Source of the DNA: Candidatus Tayloriibacteriota bacterium
GTDB lineage: Bacteria > Patescibacteriota > Minisyncoccia > Phycocordibacterales > PALSA-1337
Assembly (NCBI GenBank): GCA_026395095.1
Contig: JAPLZI010000037.1
Coordinates: forward strand, 1-7,099
Length of the DNA: 7,099 nt
Direction of reading: 5' to 3'
The notes under the pieces were generated by a model that was not told where the DNA came from, did not search any database, and saw only the letters and a list, made by a program, of their open reading frames with translations. This document shows positions 6,173 through 7,099 of the stretch, in pieces. The position numbers and the translations under genes are program-made. How positions within the stretch are numbered: position 1 is the stretch's first letter; each line of letters begins with the position of its first letter.

Positions 6173-6181
6173 TGATATAAT
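6173..6181 (+). promoter_or_regulatory. Extended -10 promoter for the cupredoxin-like gene
   Basis: TGATATAAT (6173-6181) is a perfect extended -10 element. It ends only two bases before ATG 6184 but 11 bases before the in-frame ATG at 6193. The predicted start of transcription, about 6188, would leave ATG 6193 as the usable start, with a leader of about five bases. No good -35 box is seen. Confidence 0.5.
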
Positions 6182-6183
6182 AT

Positions 6184-6693
6184 ATGCCAGCTATGAATCC
6201 TAATTCGAATATAGGACCTAATACCACTGATACTGTCGTTAAGATAATCATTGCTTTGGTTTTGCTGTTGATCATCATAGGTGTGCTTGTTTATGTTGGT
6301 TGGACGAACACAATAAATAATGTAACTAACAATGAAGTTATATCTACACCCATTCCTCCAGTTACAGCTCCAACGACTAGCGGGGCGGCATTCGTTGAAG
6401 CTGTCTCACAAAAAGCTGTTCCAACGAATACGATAAATATCTCGAACTGTACGCCAGAGCCACCTGTGGCTGAATTTACAAATAAAGCTTCTATCAAGTT
6501 TGTGAATGATGACGCCGTTATCCATTCTGTTTCTTTCAGCCCAGCTCAAACGTATTTTATTCCGTCCAAAACCAGCATCACCAAGGTCTTTGATTTCTGG
6601 AAGTTGCCTGGAGTAAGGGAATATAGTTGTGACAGCAAAGCCAAAGCTGGCATGGTCGTCATAACAGTTTCACAATCAGCTAAAACCAAATGA
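6184..6693 (+). CDS. Membrane-anchored cupredoxin-like protein
   Basis: A 169-aa protein with one strong membrane helix (about 18-39, VVKIIIALVLLLIIIGVLVYV), a Pro/Thr/Ser-rich linker (about 50-85) and a C-terminal domain (88-163) that resembles plastocyanin-type cupredoxins: SIKFVNDDAVIHSV (103-116) matches the N-D-x-x-x-H region, and CDSKAKAGM (149-157) aligns without gaps to the plastocyanin CSPHQGAGM loop. Ligand positions would be H114, C149 and M157, but the second His is Lys152, so a normal type-1 copper site cannot form. C89 could pair with C149 as a disulfide instead. The domain should lie outside the membrane. ATG 6184 is the longest start; ATG 6193 (residue 4) fits the promoter better. 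The stop overlaps the next start (ATGA), so the two are probably co-translated. Function unknown. Confidence 0.7.
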   Translation: MPAMNPNSNIGPNTTDTVVKIIIALVLLLIIIGVLVYVGWTNTINNVTNNEVISTPIPPVTAPTTSGAAFVEAVSQKAVPTNTINISNCTPEPPVAEFTNKASIKFVNDDAVIHSVSFSPAQTYFIPSKTSITKVFDFWKLPGVREYSCDSKAKAGMVVITVSQSAKTK

Positions 6694-7099
6694 AAAATTA
6701 CACAAAAATCATTGCAGGTGCTCTTCTTTTTATGATCTTTGCATTTGGTCTGAATGTCATGAATGCAAATGCCTTGGATTTTCATGAAGTAGGTTCCCAA
6801 TTATCGCAGACTATAAATGAATTCCCCTCGTTATGTAGAAATGTCGCTAATAACAACACTCTCAACCTTTTTGTACCTACCAAAACTCTCGCTGAATGGC
6901 AATCTCTCGTGAATAATGGGGCACCGAATGTGGTGTTGAGCGGGTGTAGCAGTGTAGTGCCCGGTGGTTGGTCTGTCTGTTCAGTTACATGTGGCGGTGG
7001 AACTCGTACCTGTACGAATCCGGCTCCAGCAAATGGTGGTGCGGCTTGTTCTGGTTCAACATCATGCAATACACAGCAATGTACTGTAATTCCAACAGG
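6690..7099 (+). CDS. Secreted protein with thrombospondin type 1 (TSP1) domain, 3'-partial
   Basis: The ATG at 6690 overlaps the previous stop as ATGA, and the frame stays open to the end of the window (136 complete codons). Residues 1-28 form a signal peptide: KNYTK, a hydrophobic core (IIAGALLFMIFAF), and a likely cleavage after ANA (26-28). A region of about 60 residues with two Cys (C49, C86) precedes a classic TSP1 repeat: WSVCSVTCGGGTRTC (94-108), then NGGAAC (115-120), with all six Cys (97, 101, 108, 120, 126, 131). TSP1 modules are small disulfide-linked folds that usually bind proteins or glycans. The protein continues beyond 7099, perhaps into further extracellular domains. Adhesion or a surface role is likely but inferred. 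Co-expression with the cupredoxin-like protein is implied by the overlap. Confidence 0.85.
   Translation, partial: MKNYTKIIAGALLFMIFAFGLNVMNANALDFHEVGSQLSQTINEFPSLCRNVANNNTLNLFVPTKTLAEWQSLVNNGAPNVVLSGCSSVVPGGWSVCSVTCGGGTRTCTNPAPANGGAACSGSTSCNTQQCTVIPT

Noticed and set aside
6782..7069. 95-codon minus-strand frame opposite the TSP1 gene
   Set aside because: The plus strand has a signal peptide and a full TSP1 cysteine pattern, so the opposite frame is a shadow.

Overview
The window looks like chromosomal DNA from a Candidate Phyla Radiation (Patescibacteria) bacterium, probably of the Parcubacteria type. This is inferred from gene content and style. RNase J carries a long basic His/Ala/Pro-rich N-terminal extension. 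A family-5 solute-binding protein sits on a membrane anchor with no permease or ATPase genes beside it. Small cupredoxin-like and TSP1-type surface proteins follow. Shine-Dalgarno sequences are almost absent, and several genes start right after a -10 element. The standard bacterial code fits all complete genes.

Layout. (1) Positions 1-1254 (+): the 3' part of a secreted cell-wall hydrolase, a long PcsB/EnvC/CwlO-like coiled coil joined to an MltB-like lytic transglycosylase domain. An in-frame TAG at 142-144 interrupts it. (2) Positions 1255-1645: about 390 bases without a convincing gene. It holds T-rich tandem repeats, a near-perfect 16-bp inverted repeat enclosing short direct repeats, a sigma70-type promoter and a terminator-like hairpin. 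(3) Positions 1646-1960 (+): a small stand-alone Fur-like winged-helix protein without the metal-binding/dimerisation domain. (4) Positions 6075-2002 (-): a likely operon in the order secG, membrane-anchored family-5 solute-binding protein, rnj (RNase J). (5) A 108-bp divergent promoter region at 6076-6183. (6) Positions 6184-7099 (+): a translationally coupled pair, a membrane-anchored cupredoxin-like protein and a secreted TSP1-domain protein that runs off the window.

How the genes fit together. Most of the window concerns the cell envelope: wall remodelling, Sec export (SecG), extracellular solute or peptide capture, and exported disulfide-rich surface proteins. RNase J adds mRNA turnover, and the Fur-like protein is a plausible local transcription regulator. 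I did not find a clearly new multi-gene system. The items most worth a second look are the in-frame TAG in the hydrolase, the structured intergenic region at 1341-1599, the cupredoxin site with Lys in place of the second His, and the signs of leaderless transcription.
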